Below are positions 43,901-51,881 of a stretch of 64,000 nucleotides of DNA, piece by piece. The position numbers and the translations under genes were made by a program. The stretch spans positions 1,605,001 to 1,669,000 of the forward strand of contig NZ_CP107716.1 of assembly GCF_025854335.1 (NCBI RefSeq), read 5' to 3'. The notes beneath the pieces were generated by a model. It made no database searches and was not told where the DNA came from. It saw only the letters and a list, made by a program, of their open reading frames with translations. Every line of letters starts with the position of its first letter. Within the stretch, counting starts at the first letter, position 1. Source of the stretch: Pelagibacterium flavum (GTDB lineage Bacteria; Pseudomonadota; Alphaproteobacteria; Rhizobiales; Devosiaceae).

Positions 43901-46308
43901 AGGGCGGAACCGATCTGCTCTGCACGGCCATCAAAGGCCGATGTGAGCGCCTCGGTGCGGATATCGAGGCTCGAATTGAGCGCGTCTGCGCGGGCGTCGA
44001 GGGCCGAAGAGAGCGCCTCGGTGCGCAGGTCCACGGCCGACGTGATGGCTTGCGCGCGCGCGTCGAGGGCTTCGGTGAGGGCGGAGGTCTTGGCGTCCGC
44101 CATGGCGCCAAAGCTCTCGCCGCCGGTTTCCAGCGCGCTGGCAAGGGCGCGGCCCTTGTCGTCGAGCAGTGTTTCCAGACGGTTTGACCGGTCTGCGATT
44201 TCGGTGGTGTGCGCATCGAGCGAGGAAACGAGCTTTTCGCCCTTTTCACCAACGATTGTGTCGACCTGACCGATGCGGTTATCGAGAATGACCGAAATCT
44301 CATCGACCCGGGCATTGAGCTGGGCCAGCGTATCGGTGCCGGCCTTGGTGAGGGTCTCGCGCGTGCGCTCGGTCGATTCCTCGAGCGCACCGTCGAGGCG
44401 CAGGCTCATGGATTCGATCTGGCTCTGGAGGGCGTTGGACTGGATAGAGAAGGTTTCGTCGAGCCGATTGGTGATCCGGCTCAGGGTTGCCTCTGCTTCC
44501 TCGGCGCGGCTTGCGATGCCATTGGAGACGGTCTCGCCCATCGCGGCAAAGCTCGATCCGAGCGCTTCGGAACGCCGCGAGAAATCCACGAGAATGGATT
44601 CGGTCGAGCCCTTGAGAACCTCGCCGATGGTAGCCGACTTTTCTTCGATGGCTGCCGAAAGCGAGATGGTGTGGGAATCGAGCGAATTCACCAGCGAGTT
44701 GATGCGCGCATCGACATTCTCGGTGACCTCGCGGGCCCGCTGATCGAGCGCCTCTGTCAAGGCATCGGTCCGGCGTCCGAAGGCGGCCTCGATGCTTTCC
44801 ACGCCAACGCCCAGGGCGTCTGCGAGAGCTTCGGCCCGGCCCTCGAATGCTGCCCGGACTTCTGCCACGCCGGTTCCCAGCGCTGCCGCCAGCGCGTCGG
44901 CTCGGCCCGCAAACGCGGCTTCGACATCCTCGACGCCGCTGCCGAGAACCTTGGCAATCGCTTCGGCGCGACCCTCGAATGCGGTTTCAATGCGCGAAAC
45001 CCCAGAGCCCAGAGTGTCTTCGAGAATCTGGTTGCGGCTGTCGAGCGCGTTGGTGAGATCGGCGGTTCGGGTTTCAAACAGGGCGTTGAGCTGGCCGGTC
45101 GTTTCGCCCAATGCAGCTTCAACCATGCTCGAATGGCCCTCGAGGGCGATCTGAACGCTGGAAGCGCTGGAGGTCAGCACCGTATCGAGGCGATCGGTCG
45201 ATGTATCGATGGCGGTGGCGAGCGCTTCGGCCTTGTCGGTCAGCGTGCCATCGAGGCGGCTGGAGCTGTCGTCGAGTGCCATGATGAGGTCGGCGGTGCG
45301 GCCCTCAATGGTTTCGGCGAAGCTCTGCGAGCGGCGTTCGAACGTGGTTTCGATTGTCGTGCCGGCCGTTTCGATCGATTCGGTCATGGCCGTTGCGCGG
45401 TCGGAAATCGCCTGAGTGACTTCGCTGCCGGTCGTCTTGAGCCTCTCGGTGATCGACGAGCCGATCTCGTTAAGGTCATTGGTGACGTTTCCATGCACGG
45501 CCGCGATGGCTTCGCGCATGCGCTCGGAATTGGTGATCACCGCGTCGCGCTGGCTGGCCAGTTCTTCGATGAGCTGGCGCATGCGCGTTTCGTTGTCCGA
45601 ATAGGTGCGCTCGAGTGCGGTCACTTCATTGTGGACCATCACTTCAAGCTCGCCGGCGCGCGAGAGGGCGCGTTCGAGCCCGTCGCCGATGGCGTTCACC
45701 TCGCGGCGCACGGCCTGTCCGACGGTGGCGATCTTGTGTGCGGCAGCCGATTCGGGCTCGGTCAGACGCATGGCGGCCTGGGTCATCGAGGCGGCGGCAA
45801 GGCGCAGATCCTGGGCACGGCGCACAAGGAAGGCGATGGAAATCATCGCGAGAATGGGCAGGGCGGTGATCGCTGCGAGCGCTGCAAAATCAAGGCTTTG
45901 CACAAATTCGGCGATCGAGAGCCCTTCAGTGAAACGCGGGCCGTAGCGCAGGGCGGCGATCAGGCCAACGCCGATCAGCCAGAGAAGGGACGTGGTGATG
46001 GCGAACCAGATCGGCGCATTGGATGCACGAGACTGGAGGGCATACAGCGCGGAGGCGGCGGTGGTACGATCGTCATTGGCGACCGAGGAGGCCTGAGCGG
46101 CGATCTTGTCGGCGGCGCGCAAACGCTCGGTGTTGGTGGGCGCCTCACGGCGCTGTTCGCGCCTGGGTTCGCGGCTTGCCGGCTGGCTCTCTACTTTGCG
46201 GGCTGGCTTGTCATCCATTGAAAAGACCGAGTCCTTGAGTGCGTTTTCGACAGCAGAAAACGCCAGCGCTGCCGGATCGTCCTTGGGTGGGGTCGACTTG
46301 TTCGCCAT
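40939..46308 (-). CDS. Giant coiled-coil polar-growth protein (GPR/RgsE-like)
   Basis: A 1,789-residue membrane-anchored protein. A basic, disordered N-terminus (1-95) precedes two transmembrane helices (about 100-120 and 141-162), a roughly 1,400-residue alanine/threonine-rich helical region with apolipoprotein-like repeats (clear 11-residue units of the type SALDxRTEQLT at about 750-890), a proline-rich linker (VRQPE repeats, about 1590-1605) and a conserved globular C-terminus (about 1640-1789). This architecture matches the growth pole ring protein GPR of Agrobacterium and RgsE of Sinorhizobium, which organise unipolar growth. A CtrA-type site lies upstream. Confidence 0.85.
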   Translation of the reverse strand: MANKSTPPKDDPAALAFSAVENALKDSVFSMDDKPARKVESQPASREPRREQRREAPTNTERLRAADKIAAQASSVANDDRTTAASALYALQSRASNAPIWFAITTSLLWLIGVGLIAALRYGPRFTEGLSIAEFVQSLDFAALAAITALPILAMISIAFLVRRAQDLRLAAASMTQAAMRLTEPESAAAHKIATVGQAVRREVNAIGDGLERALSRAGELEVMVHNEVTALERTYSDNETRMRQLIEELASQRDAVITNSERMREAIAAVHGNVTNDLNEIGSSITERLKTTGSEVTQAISDRATAMTESIETAGTTIETTFERRSQSFAETIEGRTADLIMALDDSSSRLDGTLTDKAEALATAIDTSTDRLDTVLTSSASSVQIALEGHSSMVEAALGETTGQLNALFETRTADLTNALDSRNQILEDTLGSGVSRIETAFEGRAEAIAKVLGSGVEDVEAAFAGRADALAAALGTGVAEVRAAFEGRAEALADALGVGVESIEAAFGRRTDALTEALDQRAREVTENVDARINSLVNSLDSHTISLSAAIEEKSATIGEVLKGSTESILVDFSRRSEALGSSFAAMGETVSNGIASRAEEAEATLSRITNRLDETFSIQSNALQSQIESMSLRLDGALEESTERTRETLTKAGTDTLAQLNARVDEISVILDNRIGQVDTIVGEKGEKLVSSLDAHTTEIADRSNRLETLLDDKGRALASALETGGESFGAMADAKTSALTEALDARAQAITSAVDLRTEALSSALDARADALNSSLDIRTEALTSAFDGRAEQIGSALDGRAEEIASVIESRTGNLTSAIDSRTEQLTAALDSRTEQFNSALDGRTETFTSALDGRTEQFTSALDSRSEQLTSALDARTTQLDTALAARTTQLDDTLAERANAMNSMLDITSSQLSETLTERTRYMGGIIDESAERLERSIGDRARGLEESLDEKSRHMAESIADRTSELTTAVDASGERIRATIDGSLVNVTETMETRSNQVSELIESKVAELNSNIGREIDVAVEKISGAESGVTARIGEAASSVGQSARDAADLVEARLTEARSAITEMVDDRLGTLPEAITTRAEITAERLAGLNEAIHGTITDSMRDLESGADRIESTLTGSIHSAIGQSMADLESGASRIETVLNDKLANVTANISADVEQTAMRMDAVVRKAMEELKVATVHIEDLVEVRAVHTADELGRKASEINRIVSEHTDRFAELIDTKQNQLTNALGSQTNLLRAALEANARDAEDIMSESSNRIQHEITDSLRKLNDANLLLQRVLEASTGNLARLQGNVGEQTQAYTAAVRDAMTGTEQAGTMMSQHVEALQNTMSAMLEQFGQLSGKLNSETDGFTTAAANLAEVSNSTMDTLENRRGAMESLAEGFAARTDEIDNRLRGFAQSIAETVNQTERRLIAARKAMEDALASTSDAVTGQISTIGDLASGEGQRASDALRQTQADLLADIERAYADATRRFGDTADAMRMTASQLGQELEATRNELQRSVLDLPEETRASAAAMRRVVAEQIEALSELNAIVRAQPGTHEVSSRTTPRTPSARLAAAEPTRRAEPAPQPVRQPEVRQPEVRQPEVRQPEPTRQQAPVATQARPAETQKSPSERLNEALTQSRSNQPQPAPAAAPAAPQEGGWLRDVLRNASASQQAGTQRPLNLSSLTEDIARAIDSDALTAAWNRYQDGESGAFNRRLYTITGQSTFDEVRRKLQRDPEFSRTASAYMNEFEQLLGEAANGPNGMQQTFNQLVSNRGKVYTMLAHASGRLN
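41495..41550. repeat. 15-bp tandem repeat in the giant gene
   Basis: Three exact copies of a 15-bp unit (41495-41509, 41510-41524, 41525-41539) plus a partial fourth. They encode the VRQPE repeats of the proline-rich linker. Copy-number change would alter linker length without a frameshift. Confidence 0.9.
43630..44060. repeat. 33-bp (11-residue) repeats in the giant gene
   Basis: A run of diverged 33-bp units encoding 11-residue helical repeats of the form SALDxRTEQLT. It is coding and in frame, with a period that matches amphipathic apolipoprotein-like helices. Confidence 0.8.
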
Positions 46309-46641
46309 ACTCTAAATACTCTTTACTCATGCGCCGCATTTTAGAAAAATGACTTTTGCGGCAATACCTTGGCGGGAGCTAACCGCTTCGGTCACATTGC
46401 CTGCCAGGATATCGAACGCGCGGAAACATGCCCCGCAATCACCCCAACAGCCATTTCTCTATCCTGAGTTATACACGGTTTGGGGCCATTGCTGAAATCT
46501 TTATTAAAAGACCGTTAACGACTTTTTTCGTGCACCCTCTGGAGCCGAAAATATAGCAGATATCAGCGATTAAGGGTCTTTTTATCCAATCAGGGTTAAG
46601 CTGGCGGTAGTGATTGTGACAGTTGCGTAACGGGGTGAGAG
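46309..46641. other. Divergent regulatory region between the giant gene and hpt
   Basis: 333 bases, AT-richer than its surroundings, with no coding potential. It holds the promoters for both genes and a consensus CtrA site at 46504-46519. Confidence 0.55.
46504..46519 (+). promoter_or_regulatory. Consensus CtrA binding site
   Basis: TTAA-N7-TTAAC (46504-46507, 46515-46519), the full CtrA box of alphaproteobacteria, in the divergent region between the GPR-like gene and the Hpt gene. Confidence 0.6.
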
Positions 46642-47022
46642 ATGATGCAGCCACGGCCGGGGGTGAGCCTCGATTCTGTGAAGGTCGACAGGACCAGCCG
46701 GCCCATCGATCTCGTGTATCTGGCGCGCCAGACGCTGGGGGACAGGGCGCTGGAATGCGAAGTGTTGCGCATGTTCGAAAAGCAGGTCGCCATCTATTTC
46801 GAGCGGGTGAGCGCGGCGACCGATCCGCACGAAATAACGTTGGGGCTTCATACGCTTAGAGGTGCTGCCCAGGGGGTTGGCGCCATGGTTCTGGCCTCCC
46901 AGGCGCGGGCTGCCGAGGCGGAATTTGTCCGCGACGGCAAGCTGGACGAGGAGACGCTGGCCGATCTGGGCATGGCGGTCTCCGAGGTGTGCGGCTACAT
47001 TTCCTCGATCGTTTCGGACTGA
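46642..47022 (+). CDS. Hpt domain protein
   Basis: A 126-residue histidine phosphotransfer protein. The four-helix Hpt motif is LHTLRGAAQGVGAMVLA with the phosphorylatable His70; the usual HxLKG is HTLRG here. It would relay phosphate between a hybrid kinase and a response regulator. No kinase is adjacent. The shared regulatory region with a GPR-like gene and a CtrA site suggests a role in cell-cycle or polarity signalling, but that is context only. Confidence 0.82.
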   Translation: MMQPRPGVSLDSVKVDRTSRPIDLVYLARQTLGDRALECEVLRMFEKQVAIYFERVSAATDPHEITLGLHTLRGAAQGVGAMVLASQARAAEAEFVRDGKLDEETLADLGMAVSEVCGYISSIVSD

Positions 47023-47121
47023 GTTTTCGCGCCAACATTGCGCAAGGTTGACCCGCTTGTGTGTGCGGGCTGGTTTTCCTATATCCGGGGCACCTCACAG
47101 ATTTATCCCCGGAGCAACTTT

Positions 47122-47442
47122 ATGCCTATGATCACGTTCGTTGAACCCGATGGCGCGCGCCGCGAAGTCGAAGCGGAAAATGGGGCGACGCTGATGGAGA
47201 CGGCGATCCGCAACGGGGTGCGCGGCATCGTGGCCGAGTGCGGCGGGGCATGCACCTGCGCGACGTGCCACGTTTATGTGGAAGAGGAATGGTTCGGGGT
47301 GACCGGCGGACCGTCGTCCATGGAGGAAGACATGCTCGATTTTGCCTTCGAGGTTAAGGACACCAGCCGGCTTTCGTGTCAGATCCGGATCCGGGACGAA
47401 CTGGACGGGTTGGTGGTCAACGTTCCCACGCGGCAGGGTTAG
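47122..47442 (+). CDS. Adrenodoxin-type 2Fe-2S ferredoxin
   Basis: A 106-residue ferredoxin. Three cluster cysteines are in AECGGACTCATCHVYV and the fourth in RLSCQIRI, in the C-x5-C-x2-C...C spacing of the adrenodoxin class. It is similar to the ferredoxin at 56053, so the organism has at least two. Partners could include a P450, Fe-S cluster assembly or the nearby ferredoxin reductase. A terminator follows directly. Confidence 0.93.
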   Translation: MPMITFVEPDGARREVEAENGATLMETAIRNGVRGIVAECGGACTCATCHVYVEEEWFGVTGGPSSMEEDMLDFAFEVKDTSRLSCQIRIRDELDGLVVNVPTRQG

Positions 47443-47456
47443 ACCCGATATGCAAA

Positions 47457-47485
47457 AGCCCCGCCGAAGCGGGGCTTTCTTTTTT
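47457..47485. terminator. Bidirectional terminator
   Basis: AGCCCCGC-CGAA-GCGGGGCT (47457-47476) with a T-rich tail to 47485 and an A run before the stem. It serves the ferredoxin gene and the convergent phosphatase gene. Confidence 0.85.
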
Positions 47486-47499
47486 GGTGCTGAGAGCAA

Positions 47500-49317
47500 T
47501 CAGTTCAGCGCGAACCGGTCGAAGAGTTCGACTTCACCTTCGGGGTCGGTGGTGTCGAACACGTAGGAACTGACGGTTGTGCCGTCCGCACCGGTTTCGA
47601 GGATCGAGAATGCAGTCATCTCGTTGCTGGCGATGCAGGGGAGGTCTTCGCCGGAGGTCGCATTGGTCATGGGCGAAAACTCGGTCGGCATCACTGGTTC
47701 ATAGCCGTGCGGATCGCCGGTGACGGCATAGTCCGCAGGGTCGTAATCGAAACCGGACGGGGCGTTGCCGCGCGCCTGATGGCCTTCGATGTAGCAACCG
47801 TAATTGTTGCCGACATTGGAGGTTTCGAGGATGTTCATGCCAGCCGGGTTCACGAAGCGATACCAGACGTGGGAATGGCCGGTGTGGACAAGCTGCACGC
47901 CGGCGTCCGAAAGAAGCGGTTCGACGTGGTTGACGAACACGTCGGCGTCGACCGGATAGTCGTAGCGCACGCCGGTCAAACGGCCCTCATCGTCATAGTC
48001 GAGAATCTGCTCGGGATGAGAGTAGGCGGGAATGGAATTGTCGCCCATCCCGTGCGCCGGGTGGTGCATCAGGGCGAGTTTGACCGGCGCGGATTTGAAT
48101 GCCTCGCTGTCGAGAACCGAGACCAGCCAGTCATACTGCTCGGAGCCTTCGGCCATGTCTTCGAAGATGAACTCGCCCCAACCCCAATCGTCGGGGGTGT
48201 TGAGGTCGGCTGCCGCCTCGCGGTATTTGCCGCGGGTGCCTTCGGACTGTGAGGGCGAGCGCCAGATGCGGGTGCCGTAAAGCCCGATCATGAACACATC
48301 GCCATAGCGGATGGCGTAATAGGTTTCCTCGCCCGGACCATCTGCTGGCAGGGTGAAGATTTCCTCGTAGGTGGTGGTGTTGAACGAATTGTCGGCGATC
48401 CATTGTTCGCGGATTTCGGTGGCGCCCGACGGGTTGTAGAGGTCGGCATTGGCCTCATAGAGCGCTTCGGCGACAGCGCGGGGACGCGGATCGTTGAACT
48501 GGCTGCCCAGAGTGGTGGCAGGATTGTAGCGGCCCATCACTTCGTGGTTGCCGATGACCGGAAACAGCGGGGCGTTCTGGATGATTTCGCCGCCATGATA
48601 GGTCGTCGTCGTGTCAAAGGTGGTGTCGCCTTCGGTGCGCGACTGGGCCAGCGCGTATGCAGCGTGGCCCTGAAGGCCGGGGAAGAAGGCGAAACTGCGA
48701 TTGTCGTCGAACCACTCGGAAGCCCGGTCCGGGATATTCTGGAGATCGCCGGAAAAGAACACGGCGTCGAGCTCACCGACATTCTCCGCGATCTTTTGCA
48801 TGTTGGTCGGAGTCATCGGTTTGAGCTGATGATCGGAGGTCAAGAGAATGCGCAGGGGCTGCCCTTGTGCGGGAAGCGGGGCGAGGGAGAATGCCCGGCT
48901 TTCGACGGTCTCGCCATCGGCGTCGGTCGAGCGCACGAAATAGGTCTCGCGCTCGCCTGCGGTCAGACCGTCCACATAGGCTTCGTGACGCCACACGTCG
49001 CGGGCGGTGGTGGAGGCATACACCGAACCGTCGCCATTCTGGGTGCCGACCCAGGACTGATTGTCTTCAGCCAGACGGCTCATCTTCATGGTTTGGGCCG
49101 TAAATTCGCGTTCACCGACGAGAACCGTGTGGTCTTCGCCTTCAAATTCGGTGAACCAGACGACGTGCACGCCGTCCTCTGTGGGAAGTTGTAGGAACGG
49201 GTCGGTCAACAGGCGCTCGTCAGCCTGGCTGGCCTGGGCCATCGCGGGGATGGGGGCAAAAAGGGCAGTTGCCGCGAGAAGACCGGCAACAAGAAGGGTT
49301 CTGGGGGCGGGAGTCAT
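47500..49317 (-). CDS. Secreted purple-acid-phosphatase-like metallophosphoesterase
   Basis: A 605-residue exported enzyme. A signal peptide (MTPAPRTLLVAGLLAATALF, cleavage at AMA-Q, about 28) is followed by a fibronectin-like N-terminal domain and a calcineurin-type catalytic domain. Its metal blocks are FFSGDLQNIPD, VIGNHEVMGRY, LALMHHPAHGMG and LVHTGHSHVWYRF. It would release phosphate from organic esters outside the cytoplasm. A strong PhoB box lies 51-79 bases upstream of the ATG, so induction by phosphate limitation is expected. Confidence 0.88.
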   Translation of the reverse strand: MTPAPRTLLVAGLLAATALFAPIPAMAQASQADERLLTDPFLQLPTEDGVHVVWFTEFEGEDHTVLVGEREFTAQTMKMSRLAEDNQSWVGTQNGDGSVYASTTARDVWRHEAYVDGLTAGERETYFVRSTDADGETVESRAFSLAPLPAQGQPLRILLTSDHQLKPMTPTNMQKIAENVGELDAVFFSGDLQNIPDRASEWFDDNRSFAFFPGLQGHAAYALAQSRTEGDTTFDTTTTYHGGEIIQNAPLFPVIGNHEVMGRYNPATTLGSQFNDPRPRAVAEALYEANADLYNPSGATEIREQWIADNSFNTTTYEEIFTLPADGPGEETYYAIRYGDVFMIGLYGTRIWRSPSQSEGTRGKYREAAADLNTPDDWGWGEFIFEDMAEGSEQYDWLVSVLDSEAFKSAPVKLALMHHPAHGMGDNSIPAYSHPEQILDYDDEGRLTGVRYDYPVDADVFVNHVEPLLSDAGVQLVHTGHSHVWYRFVNPAGMNILETSNVGNNYGCYIEGHQARGNAPSGFDYDPADYAVTGDPHGYEPVMPTEFSPMTNATSGEDLPCIASNEMTAFSILETGADGTTVSSYVFDTTDPEGEVELFDRFALN

Positions 49318-49367
49318 CGCGTCCTGTCTCCGTTGGGGAACATACGCGACGGCTGTACGATCAGGGG

Positions 49368-49396
49368 TTTACAGCGGCATGACAGGGAAATGTCAG
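49368..49396 (-). promoter_or_regulatory. Three-unit PhoB box
   Basis: On the minus strand CTGACAT, CTGTCAT and CTGTAAA follow at an exact 11-bp period (49390-49396, 49379-49385, 49368-49374). This is an excellent Pho box for the secreted phosphatase. Confidence 0.85.
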
Positions 49397-49472
49397 GCTG
49401 GTGAATGGGGTCGGGGCCAGCCAGGCGGGGAAGGCGGTGTCGCCGTCTTCCCCTTGATAGAAGCGGGCGCGG

Positions 49473-49700
49473 CTATTTTTCTGCAGCGGTCAGGCTTCCC
49501 GAAATGGCAAATGCGATCTTGCCGACCGGAAGCGTCAGGCAAAAGGCGATGGGCCAGGCGATGATGAAGGATTTCGGCCAGTTGGCCAGCCATTCCGGCG
49601 TTGGGCCAAGGGCGAAAAAGCCCATGATCCCGGACATCGAAAAGGCCATCATCAGGGTAATGAGGATCTGGGCGATCAAAAGGGTGTGTTTGCTGGGCAT
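49473..49700 (-). CDS. DUF2798 family small membrane protein
   Basis: A 75-residue protein with two transmembrane helices (about 6-30 and 45-68). The spacing of GFFALG, LANWPKSFIIAWPIAF and the small C-terminal helix is that of DUF2798. Function unknown. It is upstream of and co-directional with the phosphatase gene, but the PhoB box lies between them, so they are probably separate transcripts. Confidence 0.82.
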   Translation of the reverse strand: MPSKHTLLIAQILITLMMAFSMSGIMGFFALGPTPEWLANWPKSFIIAWPIAFCLTLPVGKIAFAISGSLTAAEK

Positions 49701-50173
49701 GTCGATCTCACAATACAGGGCGGAGAACGGCAGATCGAATGTCCCACCATAGCACCACCCAAATCAAGGTTGGTGCCGTGGGTTCGCTCATCGCGACAAT
49801 CCCGCGATTGCGGGCACCGGAATAACCAGACCGGCCATGATCTTTTCGACGCGGAAGGAGTTATGCCAGCGGCAAAAGAAGATCAAGTCCCAAGGCCGAG
49901 CATCGGCGCCAGTCCTTGTCTATCGCTCCGGTCGTGTTTTTCGGGCCGGGAGTGAGAGGGAAATTTATTCGCGCATCGGGACCTTGCCCGCGCGCGGCGT
50001 TCCAAGTGGCATCATGGGAGGGAAATAAGTCTCCGAAAGCCGTTCTTGCGCTTGCTGGATGGGCCGAAAGCACCTAATTTTGCACACGTTTGGCAGAGCG
50101 CGTGTCCCTCCCGATCCCGCCGCCAACTCCAGAAACTGAACCGATCTCGTTTGCGGCCAGGAGAACCTCACCC
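49701..50173. other. Region upstream of the cys operon
   Basis: 473 bases between the divergent DUF2798 and cysG genes. It contains a perfect small hairpin (CCCGC-GATT-GCGGG, 49801-49814), a 30-codon ORF at 49863-49955 with two Cys codons, and GC-rich dyads around 49972-49997. The promoter of the cys operon must lie here. Confidence 0.45.
49863..49955 (+). CDS. Short ORF, possible cysteine leader peptide
   Basis: Thirty codons beginning MPAAKEDQ and ending with a Cys- and Ser-containing tail (SPCLSLRSCFSGRE). A purine-rich ggaaggag lies immediately upstream, but its spacing to the ATG is short. Its place before the sulfate-assimilation operon suggests a leader peptide, yet no T-tailed terminator follows. 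An overlapping longer ORF (49837-50028) in another frame is an alternative. Confidence 0.3.
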   Translation: MPAAKEDQVPRPSIGASPCLSLRSCFSGRE

Positions 50174-51568
50174 GTGGCACGGCTTAACACATTCCCGGTT
50201 TCGGTCGCCGTCAAAGGGCGGCGCATCGTCATTGTGGGCGGTGATGAGGAAGCCTTGGCCAAGGCGCGGCTGGCGGTCAAGACCAGCGCGGAAGTCGTGC
50301 TGTTCGCCCCTGAATTCGAGGCCGATTTTTCCGGGATGGATGTGACGCTGGTTACGCGCTCGGTCGAGCCCGAAGATTTTGCCAATGCGGCGCTGGCGTT
50401 CGTGGCCGATCACGGACCCGACGGCGCGCGGGCGCTCAAACTGGCGCGCGAAGCGGGTGTGCCGGTCAACGAGGTGGACGTTCCCGAAAACTGCGATTTC
50501 TTCACCCCGGCCATTGTGGACCGGGCGCCGATCTCGATTGCCATATCGTCCGAAGGCGATGCGCCGGTGCTGGCGCGGCTGGTGCGGGCAAAGATCGAGG
50601 CGATGTTTTCGCCCCGGCTGGGCGATATAGCCCGGCTGGCCGGATCGATGCGCGAGAAGGTTTCAGCGTTGCTTTCCGATGGCACGGCGCGGCGGCGCTA
50701 TTACGAGGCGCTGGTGACGGCGCCCGGTATCGAAAATGCGCTTGCAGCCGGAGAGGGCGAGGCCAGGGCCGATGCGCTTTTGGCCGCGCATGCCGAGGCG
50801 GCGTCGGGTGATGGCGTCGTCTGGCTGATCGGGGCTGGGCCGGGGGCAGAGGATCTGCTGACCCTGCGCGCCCAACGCCTGCTGCAGGAAGCCGACGTTA
50901 TCGTTCATGACCAGCTGGTGCCCTCGGCCGTCGTCGAAATGGGGCGGCGCGATGCGGACCGGATTTCGGTGGGCAAGGCCAAGGGTCATCATTCGTTTTC
51001 GCAGGCTCAGATCAACACGCTGATCGTGCGGCTGGCCCGCGAGGGCAAGAAGGTGGCGCGGCTCAAATCGGGCGATCCGATGGTGTTCGGGCGCGCCGGC
51101 GAGGAAATCGCGGCGCTGCGCAAGGCGGGAATCGCGTACTCCATCGTGCCGGGCGTCACATCTGCGCTGGCCGCGGCCGCGGATACGGCAACACCGGTGA
51201 CGTTGCGCAAGGTCTCTTCGGGGTTCGTTTTCGCCACAGCGCACGGCGCGGACAATTCAGACCTTGCCCATTGGGCGTCGCTGGCCCAATCAGGGCTGAC
51301 GCTTGGGCTTTACATGGGCAAGTCGATTGCCGGGCAGGTGGCCAGCGATCTCATGGGGCAGGGGCTTTCGGGCTCCGTGCCGGTGGGAATCGTTGTCAAT
51401 GCCGGACGCAGCGACAAGACGCTTTACGCGGGCACTGTTGGCGGGCTGGCATCGGGCGAGATCGATTTTGTCGATGGTCCGGCGATCATCTTTATCGGCG
51501 AAGCGGTGGCCGCAGGCGATTGGGCGCAGGCCGAAGCCATTGCCGCAGAAAAGTTCAAGGTAGCGTAA
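50174..51568 (+). CDS. cysG: Siroheme synthase
   Basis: A 464-residue trifunctional enzyme. The N-terminal domain (residues 1-210; VAVKGRRIVIVGGDEEALAKARL) is precorrin-2 dehydrogenase and ferrochelatase. The C-terminal SUMT domain (about 220-464; VWLIGAGPGAEDLLTLRAQRLL, VARLKSGDPMVFGRAGEE) methylates uroporphyrinogen III. It makes the siroheme needed by the sulfite reductase two genes downstream. I choose the GTG at 50174 after aggaga; a TTG at 50090 would add 28 non-conserved residues. Confidence 0.94.
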   Translation: MARLNTFPVSVAVKGRRIVIVGGDEEALAKARLAVKTSAEVVLFAPEFEADFSGMDVTLVTRSVEPEDFANAALAFVADHGPDGARALKLAREAGVPVNEVDVPENCDFFTPAIVDRAPISIAISSEGDAPVLARLVRAKIEAMFSPRLGDIARLAGSMREKVSALLSDGTARRRYYEALVTAPGIENALAAGEGEARADALLAAHAEAASGDGVVWLIGAGPGAEDLLTLRAQRLLQEADVIVHDQLVPSAVVEMGRRDADRISVGKAKGHHSFSQAQINTLIVRLAREGKKVARLKSGDPMVFGRAGEEIAALRKAGIAYSIVPGVTSALAAAADTATPVTLRKVSSGFVFATAHGADNSDLAHWASLAQSGLTLGLYMGKSIAGQVASDLMGQGLSGSVPVGIVVNAGRSDKTLYAGTVGGLASGEIDFVDGPAIIFIGEAVAAGDWAQAEAIAAEKFKVA

Positions 51569-51575
51569 GGCACAT

Positions 51576-51881
51576 ATGAAAATCCTCACAGGCAACGAAC
51601 TGCTCTCCGGGGCGACAGTCTATCTCGATCCGCAAGGCAATTGGGTCGAGGACATTCAGGCTGCGCGGGTGTTTGCAAAGGACGAGACCGAGGCGCTCGA
51701 GGCCGCGATGGCGGCGACCAAGGCGACCGGCCGGATCATCAGCCTTGAATCCGAGGACGTCGAAACGATCAACGGCGCAATTTACGCCAACCGTATCCGT
51801 GAGCGCATCAGGTCCGAAGGGCCGACCGCGCCGCGCTTTGACCGCCAGCATCTGGGCGAGGACGAACATGTATCGATATGA
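51576..51881 (+). CDS. DUF2849 family protein
   Basis: A 101-residue small protein found between cysG and cysI in many alphaproteobacteria. The start MKILTGNELLSGATVYLDPQGNWVEDI and the central ALEAAMAATKATGRIISLESEDVE fit the family. It probably assists siroheme or sulfite reductase but has no known activity. The ATG lies 7 bases after the cysG stop, and its 3' end overlaps cysI by 14 bases, so translation is coupled. Confidence 0.88.
   Translation: MKILTGNELLSGATVYLDPQGNWVEDIQAARVFAKDETEALEAAMAATKATGRIISLESEDVETINGAIYANRIRERIRSEGPTAPRFDRQHLGEDEHVSI

Noticed and set aside
43630..44060. Regular 33-bp repeats reminiscent of a CRISPR array
   Set aside because: The repeats are contiguous, in frame and encode 11-residue helices; there are no spacers and no cas genes.
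44209..46221. 670-codon open frame on the plus strand inside the giant gene
   Set aside because: Same reason: a high-GC shadow of the repetitive giant gene with no recognisable domain.
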